NCBI RefSeq assembly: GCF_013178945.1
Contig: NZ_JABFDM010000002.1
Coordinates: 682,001-746,000, forward strand
Direction of reading: 5' to 3'
Length of the DNA stretch: 64,000 nt
From: Bradyrhizobium aeschynomenes
Lineage (GTDB): Bacteria > Pseudomonadota > Alphaproteobacteria > Rhizobiales > Xanthobacteraceae
Positions 1 through 9,576 of the stretch are shown one piece after another. Within the stretch, counting starts at the first letter, position 1. Every line of letters starts with the position of its first letter. Both the position numbers and the translations under genes were made by a program. A model generated the notes under the pieces. That model was given only the letters and a program-made list of their open reading frames with translations. It was not told the DNA's origin and made no database searches.

Positions 1-1
1 G

Positions 2-874
2 AAGCGGCACTTTGCGCCCGAGGAGATCACGACGGCGTCGGTGGACAACCGCCCGATCGCCTGGCCCTACACCAAGCTGATGGTGGCCAATCCCATGGTC
101 AACATGGGCGCGGCGCTGATCCTCACCAGCCTTGCGAAGGCCCGCGCCGCCGGCATTGCCGACAACCGGATGATCTATCCGCTCGGCGGCGCGTCGGCCG
201 AGGATCCGCGGGACTATCTCACTCGTGATCAGTTCGCCGAGAGCCATCCGCAGAACGCGGTGCTGCAGGCGGCGATGAACCTGGTCGGCGGCACAGGCGC
301 GGCGTTCGACGTCATCGAGCTCTACAGCTGCTTTCCCTGCGTGCCGAAGATGGCGCGGCGAACCCTCGGACTCGGCGCCGACGTCGAGCCGACCGTCACC
401 GGCGGCCTGACCTTCTTCGGCGCGCCGCTCAACACCTACATGACCCACGCCGCCTGCGCGATGGTGCGGCGGCTCCGCGGCGGCGCCAGGCGCGGCCTGC
501 TGTACGGCCAGGGCGGCTTCGTCACCAAGCATCATGCACTGGTGATCTCGCGCGAGCCGCCCTCGTCGCTGTCGCAGGAGGTGAGCGTGCAGGCGGAGGC
601 CGATCGTCACCGCAGCGCCGCGCCGGAGTTCGTCAGCGAGGCTGGCGGCAACGCCAAGGTCGAGAGCTTCACCGCGCTTCATGGTCGCAACGGCGAGGTC
701 GAGCATGGCGTGGTGATGTTACGCACGGAGCAGGACAAGCGCACGCTCGCGCGCGTATCGGCACAGGACGAGGCGACGCTCGTGCGGCTGATGGATCTGG
801 ACAGAACGCCCGTCGGCACGGTCGGCACCATCACCATGGCTGCCGATGGCGTCCCGCAGTGGCGCGCGAATTAG
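2..874 (+). CDS. Thiolase-like acetyl-CoA acetyltransferase, 3' part (5' end outside the window)
   Basis: The frame is open from the first bases of the window, so the gene enters from the left; a GTG at 41 lies inside the protein and is not its start. About 290 C-terminal residues are visible. The segments ASVDNRPIAWPYTKLMVAN, ELYSCFPCVPKMA and GGLTFFGAPLNTYMTHA, followed by a beta-rich tail, fit the C-terminal half of thiolase-like proteins annotated as acetyl-CoA acetyltransferase that carry an extra C-terminal domain. Members of this family are thought to act in acyl-CoA chain condensation or cleavage; the substrate cannot be told from here. The N-terminal catalytic Cys region is outside the window, so activity cannot be judged. 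Confidence 0.75.
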   Translation, partial: KRHFAPEEITTASVDNRPIAWPYTKLMVANPMVNMGAALILTSLAKARAAGIADNRMIYPLGGASAEDPRDYLTRDQFAESHPQNAVLQAAMNLVGGTGAAFDVIELYSCFPCVPKMARRTLGLGADVEPTVTGGLTFFGAPLNTYMTHAACAMVRRLRGGARRGLLYGQGGFVTKHHALVISREPPSSLSQEVSVQAEADRHRSAAPEFVSEAGGNAKVESFTALHGRNGEVEHGVVMLRTEQDKRTLARVSAQDEATLVRLMDLDRTPVGTVGTITMAADGVPQWRAN

Positions 875-907
875 CACCGCCTCCGTCATCCGCCGTCAGA
901 TTGCAGT

Positions 908-1246
908 TCACACCTCCCGCGCCTCGCGCTGCCAGCGAGCGTAAGCCGTGTCCCAATCGGGTTCGGTATCAGCTGCAAAACCGAGCGTCCTGCCGCCGCC
1001 GAGATCGCGGAAGCCGAGCATGGCGCGACGATGCGCGCCGCTTCTCACATAGGCGCGCATGCTGGCCTCGTCGGTCCAGACCGTCAGCGTGTGATAGACG
1101 CCATCGACCGGGCGCAGCACGACACCCAGATTGCCGGGCGCGCTGCGCGCCTGCCGCACGGCACGCAGCGTGTGCCACCAGAACCGCGCCAGGCGCAGCA
1201 GCCCGCGGTGTGGACGGAAGCCGGTGACGGAGACATAGACGCCCAT
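908..1246 (-). CDS. Small ABM/DUF3291-like dimeric alpha-beta barrel protein
   Basis: 112 residues, preceded by a clear AGGAG ribosome site seven bases before the ATG at 1246. The pattern of a first beta strand (VYVSVTGF), a basic amphipathic helix (LARFWWHTLRAVRQAR), a second strand (YHTLTVWTDEASMRAYV) and an A/G-H-rich turn resembles the ferredoxin-like fold of antibiotic-biosynthesis-monooxygenase and DUF3291-type proteins. No catalytic residues can be assigned, and many such proteins are of unknown function. It ends 34 bases from the convergent thiolase-like gene. Read as a genuine small conserved protein of unknown role. Confidence 0.6.
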   Translation of the reverse strand: MGVYVSVTGFRPHRGLLRLARFWWHTLRAVRQARSAPGNLGVVLRPVDGVYHTLTVWTDEASMRAYVRSGAHRRAMLGFRDLGGGRTLGFAADTEPDWDTAYARWQREAREV

Positions 1247-1362
1247 CGCGCGCTCCTGGATCGCGAGCCGCCGCGCAGCTCGATCTGTCCGGGCGGCGTG
1301 TCATGGACCAAACGATGCTCGGCGCGGATTGGATGCCTCGGCCTGGTCAGCAGCGCGCCGGC

Positions 1363-2478
1363 TCAGCGCCGCGCGGCAGCCGGAGCGGATCTCGGCGCCG
1401 CGTCGGCGGGCAACGCGCCGGTCGTCTCGGGGCCGGGCTGCCGCGGATCGCTGTCGCCGGCGAGTTGCTGGTCGCGCCGACGCGCGAGCGCATCGTTGCG
1501 GCGAGCCACGGCGGTCGCAAGCTCCGGGTTCAGCTTCAGGGCCTGGTTGAAATCGGCGAGCGCACGATCGTAGCGCCCCTTGGCGAGCCAGACCGCGCCG
1601 CGGTCGCTATACAACTCGGCGTCGCTGAAGCTCATGCGCACGGCCCGATCGAGATCCACCAGCGCCTCATCGAGCTCGCCCGTCCGCTGCAGCGCCAGCG
1701 CGCGATCGTGAAGCAGCGCCGGATTGTTCGGATCGAGCCGGATCGCCCGCTCATAGTCGGCCACGGCGCGGTCCCACCGCCCCCTGCGGCCAAGGTCCCT
1801 GGCGCGATAGCGGTAGAGGTCGGCATTTCGCGGTGCGAGCCGGATTGCCTCGTCCAAATCGGCAATGGCGCCGTCGAGATCACCTTGCTGGCTGCGCTCC
1901 AGCCCGCGCCTGACGAAGCCTGCGGCAGTGGTCGGAGACGCCGGCAAGACCCGCTCTTCTGAGGTGGCCTCCGTTGCCGGCGCCGGCGCCGGCGCCGGGC
2001 TGCTCGCGGCCACCGGCGGCGATGCCGGCAGCACCGCGCCGGTTGCGTCCTGCGCCGCGGACGCCGCATCGAGAAGCGGCTCCGATCGGGATTGAGGGGG
2101 CGGCTGCAGTGCGACGGAGCGCGTGGCCTCCGGTCGACTCGTCCAATCGGCGAGCGATGGAAACAGCAGGATCTCGATCCCGATCAGGATCGCGCTGAGC
2201 ACCGTGGTCGCGGCAATGAACTGCAGGACCGCGTCCCAGCGCTCGCGGCGGATGCGCGCGCGCTCTGAGGCAAGGTCATCGTCATAATCGGCGCGCAGAC
2301 CCGGGTCGCTCAGGATCTTGTAGGCAAGGATGATGATCTTGAGCTGGTGCTCCGACGCCGCATCGCCACCTCCTCTGAGATCGGGATGATGGGCCTTCGC
2401 GGCCTGTCGGAACGCGCGCTTGATCGTACCGAGATCGGCGCGCGGCGAAACCCCGAGCACCTCGTAATGCGTTTTCAT
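1363..2478 (-). CDS. Membrane-anchored J-domain protein with TPR repeats
   Basis: 371 residues. Residues 1-66 form a DnaJ J domain with the invariant HPD at 31-33 (AHHPDL) and the usual helix-4 end (ILSDPGLRADYD). A basic stretch (RARIRRERW) precedes one hydrophobic helix at about 84-108, then a Pro/Ala-rich linker (about 115-190) and at least three TPR units (about 190-320) with typical A-x-x-D-x-x-x-A-I-x-L-x-P-x-x-A spacing. Known family role: J domains stimulate the Hsp70 ATPase and TPRs bind proteins. The positive-inside rule places the J domain in the cytoplasm and the TPRs in the periplasm, an inferred topology. A GAGG ribosome site lies eight bases before the ATG. Confidence 0.8.
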   Translation of the reverse strand: MKTHYEVLGVSPRADLGTIKRAFRQAAKAHHPDLRGGGDAASEHQLKIIILAYKILSDPGLRADYDDDLASERARIRRERWDAVLQFIAATTVLSAILIGIEILLFPSLADWTSRPEATRSVALQPPPQSRSEPLLDAASAAQDATGAVLPASPPVAASSPAPAPAPATEATSEERVLPASPTTAAGFVRRGLERSQQGDLDGAIADLDEAIRLAPRNADLYRYRARDLGRRGRWDRAVADYERAIRLDPNNPALLHDRALALQRTGELDEALVDLDRAVRMSFSDAELYSDRGAVWLAKGRYDRALADFNQALKLNPELATAVARRNDALARRRDQQLAGDSDPRQPGPETTGALPADAAPRSAPAAARR

Positions 2479-2517
2479 AATTCAGCCTCGCGGCCCCCTC
2501 CCGCACTCCGTTCGGAA

Positions 2518-3549
2518 TCATGCGGACAGCATGTCGAGCGCATAATGGGCGCCATCGCGAACGAGCCGGCCAAATCCGGGCCATGGAAAATGCGAGCCGC
2601 AGATCAGCATGCTGTCTGCGACCACCCTGTCGAGCAATCTGCGCCGGCTGACCTCGGCAGCCGGACCGTCCTGGTCATAGGCCCCGTGCCATCCGGGATG
2701 GCGCAGGCTGAGCGCCGGCACATAGGCCGTGTCGCCCGAGATCATCAGTTGCTCCTGGCCGGAGCTGAGATGAAAGGCGGTATGTCCCGGCGTGTGGCCG
2801 GGGACGCTGACGAAATGAATGCCGGGCACCACCTCGTCCTGCCCCTCGACCGGCAGCACGTTCTTCCAGCCGGGGATGACGCTCTGGATGCGCCGGGCGA
2901 GCGCCTGGCGCCACGGCGGCAGGCGACTGGTCAGCGACGGATCGGTCCAGAACTTGTACTCGGCCGCAGCCACGATGATCTCCGCATTGGGAAATACGGG
3001 CGCATTGCTGTCCTCGCCGAGCAGTCCGAAAATATGATCGGGATGGAAATGCGAAATCAGGATGGTGTCGATGTCCTGGGGACGAAGGCCGGCCGCTTTC
3101 AGATTGTCCAGCATGCGGCCCGACACGAAGATCGAGTCCGAATTGTAGCCCTGTACCTGCCCGCCGCCGCCGGCGTCACACAGCACGGTCTTGCCCTTCA
3201 GCCGCACCACATAGGTGCAGATCGGAACGGGGACGAAGGCGGGGCTGAGGCCGGCCGCGCGCAGCGCCGCCTTGACGTCATTGACGCCGGCATTGCTGAG
3301 GAAGCCCGCCTCGTGCGGCTTCTCCCAGATGCCGTCATAGAGTGCGATCACCTCGGCATCGCCGATGGCGATCCGGCGAAAGCCACGCTCCGGATCCTGG
3401 GTGCGGCGTCGTGGCTTCGCGGCGACGGCGAGCGGCGCATCGAGACCGAAGGCCGCGGCGGCGATCGCAGCCGACAGCACCAAAGTCCTGCGCGAGGGTT
3501 CGCACGCGATCACATTGCCCGCCACGTATTTGCACCGCTGGTTGAACAA
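2518..3549 (-). CDS. Exported metallo-beta-lactamase-fold hydrolase
   Basis: Up to 343 residues; the exact start is uncertain because in-frame GTG codons near 3525 and 3513 are also possible. An SRRTLVLSAA segment followed by an Ala-rich hydrophobic stretch ending in AVAAK looks like a twin-arginine signal peptide. The body is an MBL fold: ISHFHPDHIFGL gives the HxHxDH zinc motif, followed by GHTPGHT, GDTAY and a last GSHFPW histidine, so all metal ligands appear intact. Family members include lactonases and other hydrolases; the substrate is unknown. It stands alone, with its upstream region carrying repeated TTTGCA motifs. Confidence 0.8.
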   Translation of the reverse strand: MFNQRCKYVAGNVIACEPSRRTLVLSAAIAAAAFGLDAPLAVAAKPRRRTQDPERGFRRIAIGDAEVIALYDGIWEKPHEAGFLSNAGVNDVKAALRAAGLSPAFVPVPICTYVVRLKGKTVLCDAGGGGQVQGYNSDSIFVSGRMLDNLKAAGLRPQDIDTILISHFHPDHIFGLLGEDSNAPVFPNAEIIVAAAEYKFWTDPSLTSRLPPWRQALARRIQSVIPGWKNVLPVEGQDEVVPGIHFVSVPGHTPGHTAFHLSSGQEQLMISGDTAYVPALSLRHPGWHGAYDQDGPAAEVSRRRLLDRVVADSMLICGSHFPWPGFGRLVRDGAHYALDMLSA

Positions 3550-3686
3550 ACCTCGGATGCAAGGAACCTTTGCACCTTAGCGGGATTATGGCGCGATGAC
3601 GGCGTTTGTGGCCGGTCGGTTCTGTGTGAGGTGTTTGCAACGGTGCAGTGCAAACAGACCGTGTCAGACGTTGCGACTGATTTGCA
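3529..3686. promoter_or_regulatory. Cluster of TTTGCA motifs with an inverted pair, upstream of the MBL hydrolase gene
   Basis: TTTGCA occurs at 3529-3534, 3569-3574, 3634-3639 and 3681-3686. The third copy is the left arm of an inverted repeat, TGTTTGCA (3632-3639) with TGCAAACA (3649-3656), spaced by nine bases. The first copy overlaps the 5' end of the MBL reading frame, supporting a later GTG start. A repressor operator array is an inference. Confidence 0.35.
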
Positions 3687-3735
3687 GATCCGTAGCAGCG
3701 CCGAGGTCAACGCCTCGTTCGAGCATCGAACGTAA

Positions 3736-3759
3736 ACAGCGGCCGTTGCCGGCCGCTGT
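3736..3759 (-). terminator. Hairpin terminator after the first MCP gene
   Basis: Nine-bp stem ACAGCGGCC / GGCCGCTGT with a six-base loop. Read on the minus strand it is followed by TTTACGTT. It lies 25 bases beyond the stop codon of the MCP gene. Confidence 0.6.
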
Positions 3760-3783
3760 CATTAGCTGAGCGAGCGCGCCCGA

Positions 3784-5475
3784 TCAGGCGGCGCGCACCG
3801 ATTGCAGGAAACGGCTCACCTCCTGCTTCAGCTTCTGGCTGTCGCCCGACAGCTGGCGGGCGGCGGTGAGAACCTGCCCGGATGTATCGCCGGTCTCGCT
3901 GGCGCCGCGCTGGACGTCGGTGATGTTCGACGAGACCTGCTGGGTGCCGGTCGCAGCGTGCTGAATGTTGCGCGAGATCTCGGAGGTCGCCGCACCCTGC
4001 TCCTCCACGGCGGCGGCGACGGTGGCCGAAATTTCCGACAGCCGTTCGATCGTGACCGAGATCTCCCTGATCGCCGTCACCGACTCCTGGGTCGCGCTCT
4101 GGATACTGCCGATCTGCTGGCCAATCTCACCAGTCGCCTTGGCGGTCTGCTCGGCCAGCGCCTTCACCTCGGAGGCGACGACCGCGAAGCCGCGGCCGGC
4201 TTCACCGGCGCGCGCCGCTTCGATGGTGGCGTTGAGCGCCAGCAGGTTAGTCTGGCCGGCGATGGTGTTAATCAGCTCGACCACGTCGCCGATGCGGGTG
4301 GCGGCCTTGGACAGTTCGCCGACACGATCGTTGGTGCGGCGTGCCTGCTCGACCGCATCGGAGGCGATGCGCGCCGATTCCTGCACCTGGCGGCTGATCT
4401 CCCTGACCGACGAAGTCAGCTCCTCGGTCGCCGAGGCGACGGCCTGAACGTTCGCGGAGGCTTCCTCCGAGGCCGCGGCCACCGTGGTCGAAAGCTCCTG
4501 CCCGCGCGTCGCGGTGCCCGACAACGAGTTGGCCGAGCTCTCCAGTTCGCTCGATGCCGAGGAGACGGTCTCGACGATGTTGCCGACCGCGCTTTCGAAG
4601 CTGTCAGCGAGCCGCGACATCTCCTGCTTGCGCGAGATGGCGGCGCGCTTCTCCTGCTCCATGAGCTCGCGCGCATTGAAGCGCACCATCGTCTGCACGG
4701 TCTGCAGATTGCGCAAGGCGCGGCCGATCTCGTCGTCGCGCTCGATACGCATCCGGGTGTCGAGCTTGCCCTGCGTGATGCTCTCCATGGTCTCGTTGAC
4801 ATGATCGAGCGGACCCACGATGACATGCATCGTTCGCAAACCGACCAGGCCGCAGAGCAGCACGCCGGCGGCCGCGATGCCCGCGCCGGTCATGCCGGCG
4901 AGCCCGCCGCCGCCGAACGACATCACGCCGAGCACGATCAGGAACAGGGTCTGCAGACCCAGCAGCGTCCGCAGCCGGGACGCAATCGTCCCGGTGAACA
5001 TTGCGAGATGATCGAACACCGAGCGGCGGCGGACGATGCCGTCATCGATCTTGTAGCCATGCGGCTTCTTATCGCGGATCGCCGCGTAGACCTGCTCGGC
5101 CTCGGCGCGCTGATCGGACGGCAGCTTGGTGCGCACCGACGTGTAGCCGACGACCTGGCCGTCCTTGCGGATCGGCGACGCCGTCGCCAGCACCCAGTAA
5201 TAGTCCCCGTTCTTGCGGCGGTTCTTGACCGCGCCGACCCAGGGCCGCCCCGCCTTCAGCGTGGTCCAGAGATTGTCGAACGCCTCGGGCGGCATGTCGG
5301 GATGACGGACGATGTTGTGCGGCTGTCCCATCAGCTCGGCCTCGGTGAAGCCGGCGGCGTCGACAAAGTCCTGGTTGAAGAATGTCAGCTTCCCCTTCGC
5401 GTCGGTCTTCGACACGATCAGGGTGTCATCCGTGATCGGATATTCGACATTGGTAACGGGCAGGTTCTTACGCAT
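3784..5475 (-). CDS. Aer-like PAS-domain methyl-accepting chemotaxis protein (MCP 1)
   Basis: 563 residues from the ATG at 5475; the in-frame ATG at 5514 would only add a non-conserved tail, while [11 protein letters not shown] is the usual start of Aer-type receptors. Residues about 10-115 form a PAS domain with [10 protein letters not shown], the Aer hallmark associated with FAD binding, so a redox or energy-taxis role is likely. Two membrane segments lie near 165-215 with almost no periplasmic loop, then HAMP and a long coiled-coil signalling domain with the conserved tip ([23 protein letters not shown] begins near residue 400). The C-terminus RFLQSVRAA lacks a CheR/CheB tethering pentapeptide. 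It presumably signals through CheW/CheA encoded elsewhere. First of five MCP genes in tandem. Confidence 0.9.
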   Translation of the reverse strand: MRKNLPVTNVEYPITDDTLIVSKTDAKGKLTFFNQDFVDAAGFTEAELMGQPHNIVRHPDMPPEAFDNLWTTLKAGRPWVGAVKNRRKNGDYYWVLATASPIRKDGQVVGYTSVRTKLPSDQRAEAEQVYAAIRDKKPHGYKIDDGIVRRRSVFDHLAMFTGTIASRLRTLLGLQTLFLIVLGVMSFGGGGLAGMTGAGIAAAGVLLCGLVGLRTMHVIVGPLDHVNETMESITQGKLDTRMRIERDDEIGRALRNLQTVQTMVRFNARELMEQEKRAAISRKQEMSRLADSFESAVGNIVETVSSASSELESSANSLSGTATRGQELSTTVAAASEEASANVQAVASATEELTSSVREISRQVQESARIASDAVEQARRTNDRVGELSKAATRIGDVVELINTIAGQTNLLALNATIEAARAGEAGRGFAVVASEVKALAEQTAKATGEIGQQIGSIQSATQESVTAIREISVTIERLSEISATVAAAVEEQGAATSEISRNIQHAATGTQQVSSNITDVQRGASETGDTSGQVLTAARQLSGDSQKLKQEVSRFLQSVRAA

Positions 5476-5604
5476 GGCGCGGCTTCCAATTTGTAATGAT
5501 GGCCAGGAGGTCATGCCCGCACTGGCATGATTAATTGTTCAGCAATCGATCTACAGATTGTCGCAGCCGCTGATTAACCCAAGATAAAATGATACAACCG
5601 CGAA

Positions 5605-5611
5605 ACTACGG
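5605..5611 (-). promoter_or_regulatory. CCGTAG-type motif upstream of MCP 1
   Basis: Minus strand reads CCGTAGT, 130 bases before the MCP 1 start codon. It is the weakest member of a motif shared by all five MCP upstream regions. Confidence 0.3.
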
Positions 5612-5676
5612 TTCTTCGGGTATGTGCTCCCAGGTTGAGTAAGCGCCCAGTCGCCACGAGGGGCCAGCAAACGAAA

Positions 5677-5701
5677 ACGGCGGCAACCATGTTGCCGCCG
5701 T
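5677..5701 (-). terminator. Hairpin terminator after the second MCP gene
   Basis: Perfect 11-bp stem ACGGCGGCAAC / GTTGCCGCCGT with a three-base loop, followed on the minus strand by TTTCGTTT. It lies 26 bases past the MCP 2 stop. Confidence 0.75.
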
Positions 5702-5726
5702 GAGCCGAATGGGCTGCTACCGTGAA

Positions 5727-7418
5727 TCAGGCCGCGCGAACCGTTTGCAGGAAGCGCGAGACTTCGGCCTTCAGGCGATTGCTGTCAGACGACAGCGCCT
5801 GTGCGGCGGACAGAACCTCCGACGAGGCCGAGCCGGTCTCGTTGGCGCCGCGCTGAACCTCGATGATGTTGGTGGACACGTCCTTGGTGCCCTGCGAGGC
5901 GTGCTGGACGTTGCGCGAGATCTCCTGCGTGGCCGCGCCCTGCTGCTCGACGGCAGCGGCAATCGTCGAAGCGATCTCCGACAGCCGCTCGATGGTGCCC
6001 GAAATCTCCTTGATGGCGCCGACCGATTCCTGGGTCGCACTCTGGATGCCGGAGATCTGCTGACCGATCTCGCCGGTCGCCTTCGAGGTCTGCTCGGCCA
6101 GCGCCTTGACCTCGGTGGCGACCACCGCAAAGCCACGGCCAGCCTCACCGGCGCGCGCCGCCTCGATGGTGGCGTTGAGCGCCAGCAGATTGGTCTGGCC
6201 CGCGATGGTGTTGATGAGCTCGACCACGTCGCCGATCCGCGCGGCGGCCTTGGACAGTTCGCTCACCTGCTCATTGGTCCGGCGTGCCTGGCTGACGGCT
6301 TCGCCCGCCATGCGCGCCGATTCCTGCACCTGACGGCTGATCTCGGTCACCGACGACGACAGTTCCTCGGTCGCGGAGGCGACCGACTGCACGTTGCTCG
6401 AGGCGAGCTCCGAGGCCGAGCTCACGGTCGTGGTCAGCTCCTGCGCGCGATCGGCGGAGCGGCTCAGCATATTGGCCGAGGTCTCCAGCCGTCCCGATGC
6501 GCTGGAGACGGCATTGACGATGTCGCCGACGGTCTGCTCGAAGCGCCCGGCAAGATCCATCATGTCGCGGCGGCGATTCTCGGCCTGACGTCGCTCCGTC
6601 TCCTTCTGCTCGGCTTCGAGCGCCTGGACCCGGATCGCGTTGTCCTTGAAGATCTGCACGGCTTTCGCCATGTCGCCGACTTCGTCGCGGCGATCGGAAT
6701 AGGGAATCATGACGCTGAGATCGTTGGCGGCGAGACGTCCCATCGCGGCGGTCATGCTGGTGATACCGCGCGTGACCGTGCCGTTGAGGACGAATAGCGC
6801 GATCACCGCGATCGCGGCCATGACGATGCCGCCGGTGACGATCGCCGTCCGCGACGAGGCCAGGGCCGCGTCGGCGGCATCAGCGCGCGCCTGCAGCAGG
6901 GACGCTTCGGCGTCGATGACCTCCTTCACCAGCCCGCGCAGACCGTCCATGTACTTCTTGCCGGCGCCGGAGGCCTCGAGGTTACGTGCCTCGGCCACCA
7001 TCTGCGGATTGCGCATCAGCGCGATCTCTTTTTCAGCCACGTCCTGGCGCCAGGCGGCCGCCGCCTTCTCGATCTGCTCGAAGCGGCGCTGCTGAGCCGG
7101 ATTGTCGGACGTCAAGCGCTTCACTTCAGCCAGCGCCTTCTTGAAGGCCGCATCCGAATTCTTGTAGGGCTCGAGGAAGTTGTCGGTTCCGCCGACCAGG
7201 AAGCCGCGCACGCCGGTCTCGGCATCGACCATCGCGGAGACGAGCGCCTTCGTCTGATCGATCACCTGATAGGTATGAACCGTCCATTGATTGTTCTGGG
7301 CCAGCGTGGACAGGTTCTGCCATGTGATCATGCTGGCGATCACGGACACGACCATCGTCATCAGGAAGGCGGCGGCAAGCTTGCGCGACGTCTTCATGTT
7401 CAGCAGAAGCGAGAGCAT
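5727..7418 (-). CDS. Methyl-accepting chemotaxis protein with CHASE3-like sensor (MCP 2)
   Basis: 563 residues; ATG at 7418 preceded by AGAGGA. One N-terminal membrane helix (about 12-32), a periplasmic region of about 155 residues with [15 protein letters not shown]...FLEPY, the signature of CHASE3 extracytoplasmic sensors, a second membrane helix (about 190-212), HAMP, and the MCP coiled coil with the invariant hairpin tip. The ligand is unknown. The signalling half is close to identical to its neighbours, whereas the sensor half is unrelated, which fits tandem duplication with sensor replacement or gene conversion. It ends RFLQTVRAA like the other receptors. Confidence 0.9.
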   Translation of the reverse strand: MLSLLLNMKTSRKLAAAFLMTMVVSVIASMITWQNLSTLAQNNQWTVHTYQVIDQTKALVSAMVDAETGVRGFLVGGTDNFLEPYKNSDAAFKKALAEVKRLTSDNPAQQRRFEQIEKAAAAWRQDVAEKEIALMRNPQMVAEARNLEASGAGKKYMDGLRGLVKEVIDAEASLLQARADAADAALASSRTAIVTGGIVMAAIAVIALFVLNGTVTRGITSMTAAMGRLAANDLSVMIPYSDRRDEVGDMAKAVQIFKDNAIRVQALEAEQKETERRQAENRRRDMMDLAGRFEQTVGDIVNAVSSASGRLETSANMLSRSADRAQELTTTVSSASELASSNVQSVASATEELSSSVTEISRQVQESARMAGEAVSQARRTNEQVSELSKAAARIGDVVELINTIAGQTNLLALNATIEAARAGEAGRGFAVVATEVKALAEQTSKATGEIGQQISGIQSATQESVGAIKEISGTIERLSEIASTIAAAVEQQGAATQEISRNVQHASQGTKDVSTNIIEVQRGANETGSASSEVLSAAQALSSDSNRLKAEVSRFLQTVRAA

Positions 7419-7530
7419 GCGAATCCTCTAAGGAGTTGGGGTCCCCCCGCAGCAGGCAGAAGGCGACTTGACATGGCGTGACGACAATTCCCCATGACAA
7501 TTAAAGCAGGCGTTAACAATTGTGGCAGTA

Positions 7531-7540
7531 GATCCACGGG
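7531..7540 (-). promoter_or_regulatory. CCCGTGGATC motif upstream of MCP 2
   Basis: Minus strand reads CCCGTGGATC, 113 bases before the start codon. Two TTAA boxes at 7501-7504 and 7513-7516, eight bases apart, lie beside it and resemble a CtrA-type TTAA-N7-TTAA arrangement with one extra base. Confidence 0.35.
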
Positions 7541-7582
7541 TATCGGCGCGACCGCTCCTCGGGAAACCATCGGCGCATAAAA

Positions 7583-7608
7583 AGGGCGCGTCTTTCCGGC
7601 CACGCCCT
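7583..7608 (-). terminator. Hairpin terminator after the third MCP gene
   Basis: On the minus strand, AGGGCGTG pairs with CGCGCCCT (one wobble pair) and is followed by TTTTTATG, a good intrinsic terminator tail. It lies 29 bases past the MCP 3 stop. Confidence 0.65.
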
Positions 7609-7636
7609 GATCTCGTCGAGAGCTTGCGCGCCGCAA

Positions 7637-9343
7637 TCAGGCCGCGCGCACCGTATCGAGGAATCGAACGACCTCGAGCTTGAGCCGGTTGCTGTCGCCC
7701 GACAGCATCTGCGCCGCCGAGAGCACCTGGGACGACGCCGAGCCGGTCTCGCTGGCGCCGCGCTGGACCTCGGCGATATTGGACGACACCTGCTGGGTGC
7801 CGATCGACGCCTGCTGGATATTGCGCGAGATCTCCTGCGTCGCCGCGCCCTGCTCCTCGACGGCGGCGGCGATGGCCGACGAGATCTCCGACAGCTTCTC
7901 GATGGTGCCGGAAATCTCGCGGATGGCGCCGACCGATTCCTGTGTCGCCGACTGGATGCTGCCGATCTGCTGGCCGATCTCGCCGGTGGCCTTGGCGGTC
8001 TGCTCCGCCAGTGCCTTCACCTCGGAAGCGACCACGGCGAAGCCGCGGCCGGCCTCGCCGGCCCGCGCGGCCTCGATCGTGGCGTTGAGCGCCAGCAGGT
8101 TGGTCTGGCCGGCGATGGTGTTGATGAGCTCGACGACGTCGCCGATGCGCGTCGCCGCCTTCGACAGCTCACCGACGCGCTCGTTGGTCCGTCGCGCCTG
8201 ATCGACCGCCTCGCTCGCCATGCGCGCGGACTCCTGGACCTGGCGGCTGATCTCGGTGACTGAGGAGGCCATCTCCTCGGTGGCCGAGGCGACCGACTGC
8301 ACGTTGGTCGAGGCCTCCTCGGAGGCGGCGGCCACGGTGGTGGCGAGCGTCTGCGAGCGGCTCGCGGTCGAGGTGAGCGTCGTCGCCGACGCTTCCAGCT
8401 CGGTCGACGCCGACGATACGGTGTGGACGATCTCGCCCACGGCGGACTCGAAACCGTCGGCCATCCTGTGCATCTCGGCGCGACGCTTCTCGGCCACCAG
8501 CTTGTCCATCGCGATCTTGGCCTCGGCCTCCTGCTGCGCCTTCTCGGCCAGCATCACCTTGATGCCATTGACGGCCTGCGCCGTTTCACCGATCTCATCG
8601 CCGCGTCCTTCACCGGAGATCGCGACATCCTCGCCCTTCGCCATCCGCTGCAATGCGGCGACCAGCGCGCGCATCGGCTTGGCAATGCCGTACTGGCCGA
8701 TGACGAAACCAAGCGACAGACCGAGCACGATGCCGAATGCAGCGACGATCACCAGCATGCGCGAGGTCTGCTCATATTGCTGCTCGGCCTCGACGGCGAG
8801 GTGCTCGACGCGAGCGTTGAGCCGGTCGGCGACCTGCTTGACCTTGGCCTGGAGCTTCTCGGCAGCGCCGCGGCTCTTCATCGCGGCATCGCGCATGCGC
8901 TCGGTCTGCTCGCTGAGCTGGATCTCCTTGGCGGCGCCGATGATCCGGAACGTGTCGTCGATGTCCTTTTCGTATTCCGCATAGGCGGCCCGTACGTCGG
9001 GCAGCATCGCACGCGCCTGCTCGTCATTGGTCTTCGAGACTTCGGCAAGATGTTCGGCGAACAGCTTGCGCTGCTCCTCGACGACCTTCAGTGCGGCCTC
9101 GCGGTTCTCCGCATGAGGATCGAGCGCGGCACGGAATTCAGCACGGTTCAGCGCGATCACGTTCTGGTTCGCACGCGCGGCATTCAGCGCCCGATCGGCC
9201 GCGACGGCCATCTTGCTTGCATCCTCGGCGACCAGATGCAGCGCTCCGATGGCGATCCAGCCGATGGTGGCGGCTACGGCGGCCATCAGCAGGACGATCG
9301 CGAGGATCTTGGTGAGTACGCGAAAACGCGAGAGAAACGACAT
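7637..9343 (-). CDS. Methyl-accepting chemotaxis protein with four-helix-bundle sensor (MCP 3)
   Basis: 568 residues starting [12 protein letters not shown]. Membrane helices near 12-33 and 195-218 bound a periplasmic domain of about 160 residues that is entirely helical and charged ([23 protein letters not shown]...), most like the four-helix-bundle MCP sensor class. HAMP follows (about 220-270), then the coiled-coil domain with [20 protein letters not shown] at the tip. The ligand is unknown. It shares the [13 protein letters not shown] C-terminus and lacks a receptor-tethering pentapeptide. Confidence 0.88.
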   Translation of the reverse strand: MSFLSRFRVLTKILAIVLLMAAVAATIGWIAIGALHLVAEDASKMAVAADRALNAARANQNVIALNRAEFRAALDPHAENREAALKVVEEQRKLFAEHLAEVSKTNDEQARAMLPDVRAAYAEYEKDIDDTFRIIGAAKEIQLSEQTERMRDAAMKSRGAAEKLQAKVKQVADRLNARVEHLAVEAEQQYEQTSRMLVIVAAFGIVLGLSLGFVIGQYGIAKPMRALVAALQRMAKGEDVAISGEGRGDEIGETAQAVNGIKVMLAEKAQQEAEAKIAMDKLVAEKRRAEMHRMADGFESAVGEIVHTVSSASTELEASATTLTSTASRSQTLATTVAAASEEASTNVQSVASATEEMASSVTEISRQVQESARMASEAVDQARRTNERVGELSKAATRIGDVVELINTIAGQTNLLALNATIEAARAGEAGRGFAVVASEVKALAEQTAKATGEIGQQIGSIQSATQESVGAIREISGTIEKLSEISSAIAAAVEEQGAATQEISRNIQQASIGTQQVSSNIAEVQRGASETGSASSQVLSAAQMLSGDSNRLKLEVVRFLDTVRAA

Positions 9344-9480
9344 CTATAACCTCGAACGACAGCCGAAATGACGGGTAGACGAGGCTGTTGCGATTCAGAG
9401 GAAGCAACAGGCAAGTCTCCCGCATCAGCATTGATGGTGGATCGAATCAGCCTCACGCGCTTCGTTCGAATGAATCCTTA

Positions 9481-9488
9481 ATTTTACG
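9481..9488 (-). promoter_or_regulatory. ACGTAAAAT motif upstream of MCP 3
   Basis: Minus strand reads CACGTAAAATTAAGG across 9476-9490, closely matching the CCCGTAAATTAACGG upstream of MCP 5. Confidence 0.35.
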
Positions 9489-9526
9489 TGCCGTAGGTTT
9501 CCGGCCGGGCAATCGCGGATGAAATG

Positions 9527-9553
9527 AACGCGCGGCCCGCCGGACCGCGCGTT
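9527..9553 (-). terminator. Hairpin terminator after the fourth MCP gene
   Basis: Nine-bp stem AACGCGCGG / CCGCGCGTT with a nine-base loop, 24 bases past the MCP 4 stop. The minus-strand tail (CATTTCATC) is only moderately T-rich. Confidence 0.5.
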
Positions 9554-9576
9554 CTGAGACCACGATGTGAACGGTG

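Noticed and set aside
3802..5496. 564-codon frame antiparallel to MCP 1, and similar ones opposite the other MCPs
   Set aside because: Arg/Gly/Leu-rich shadows of coiled-coil genes; the pattern repeats opposite every MCP because the real genes are alike.
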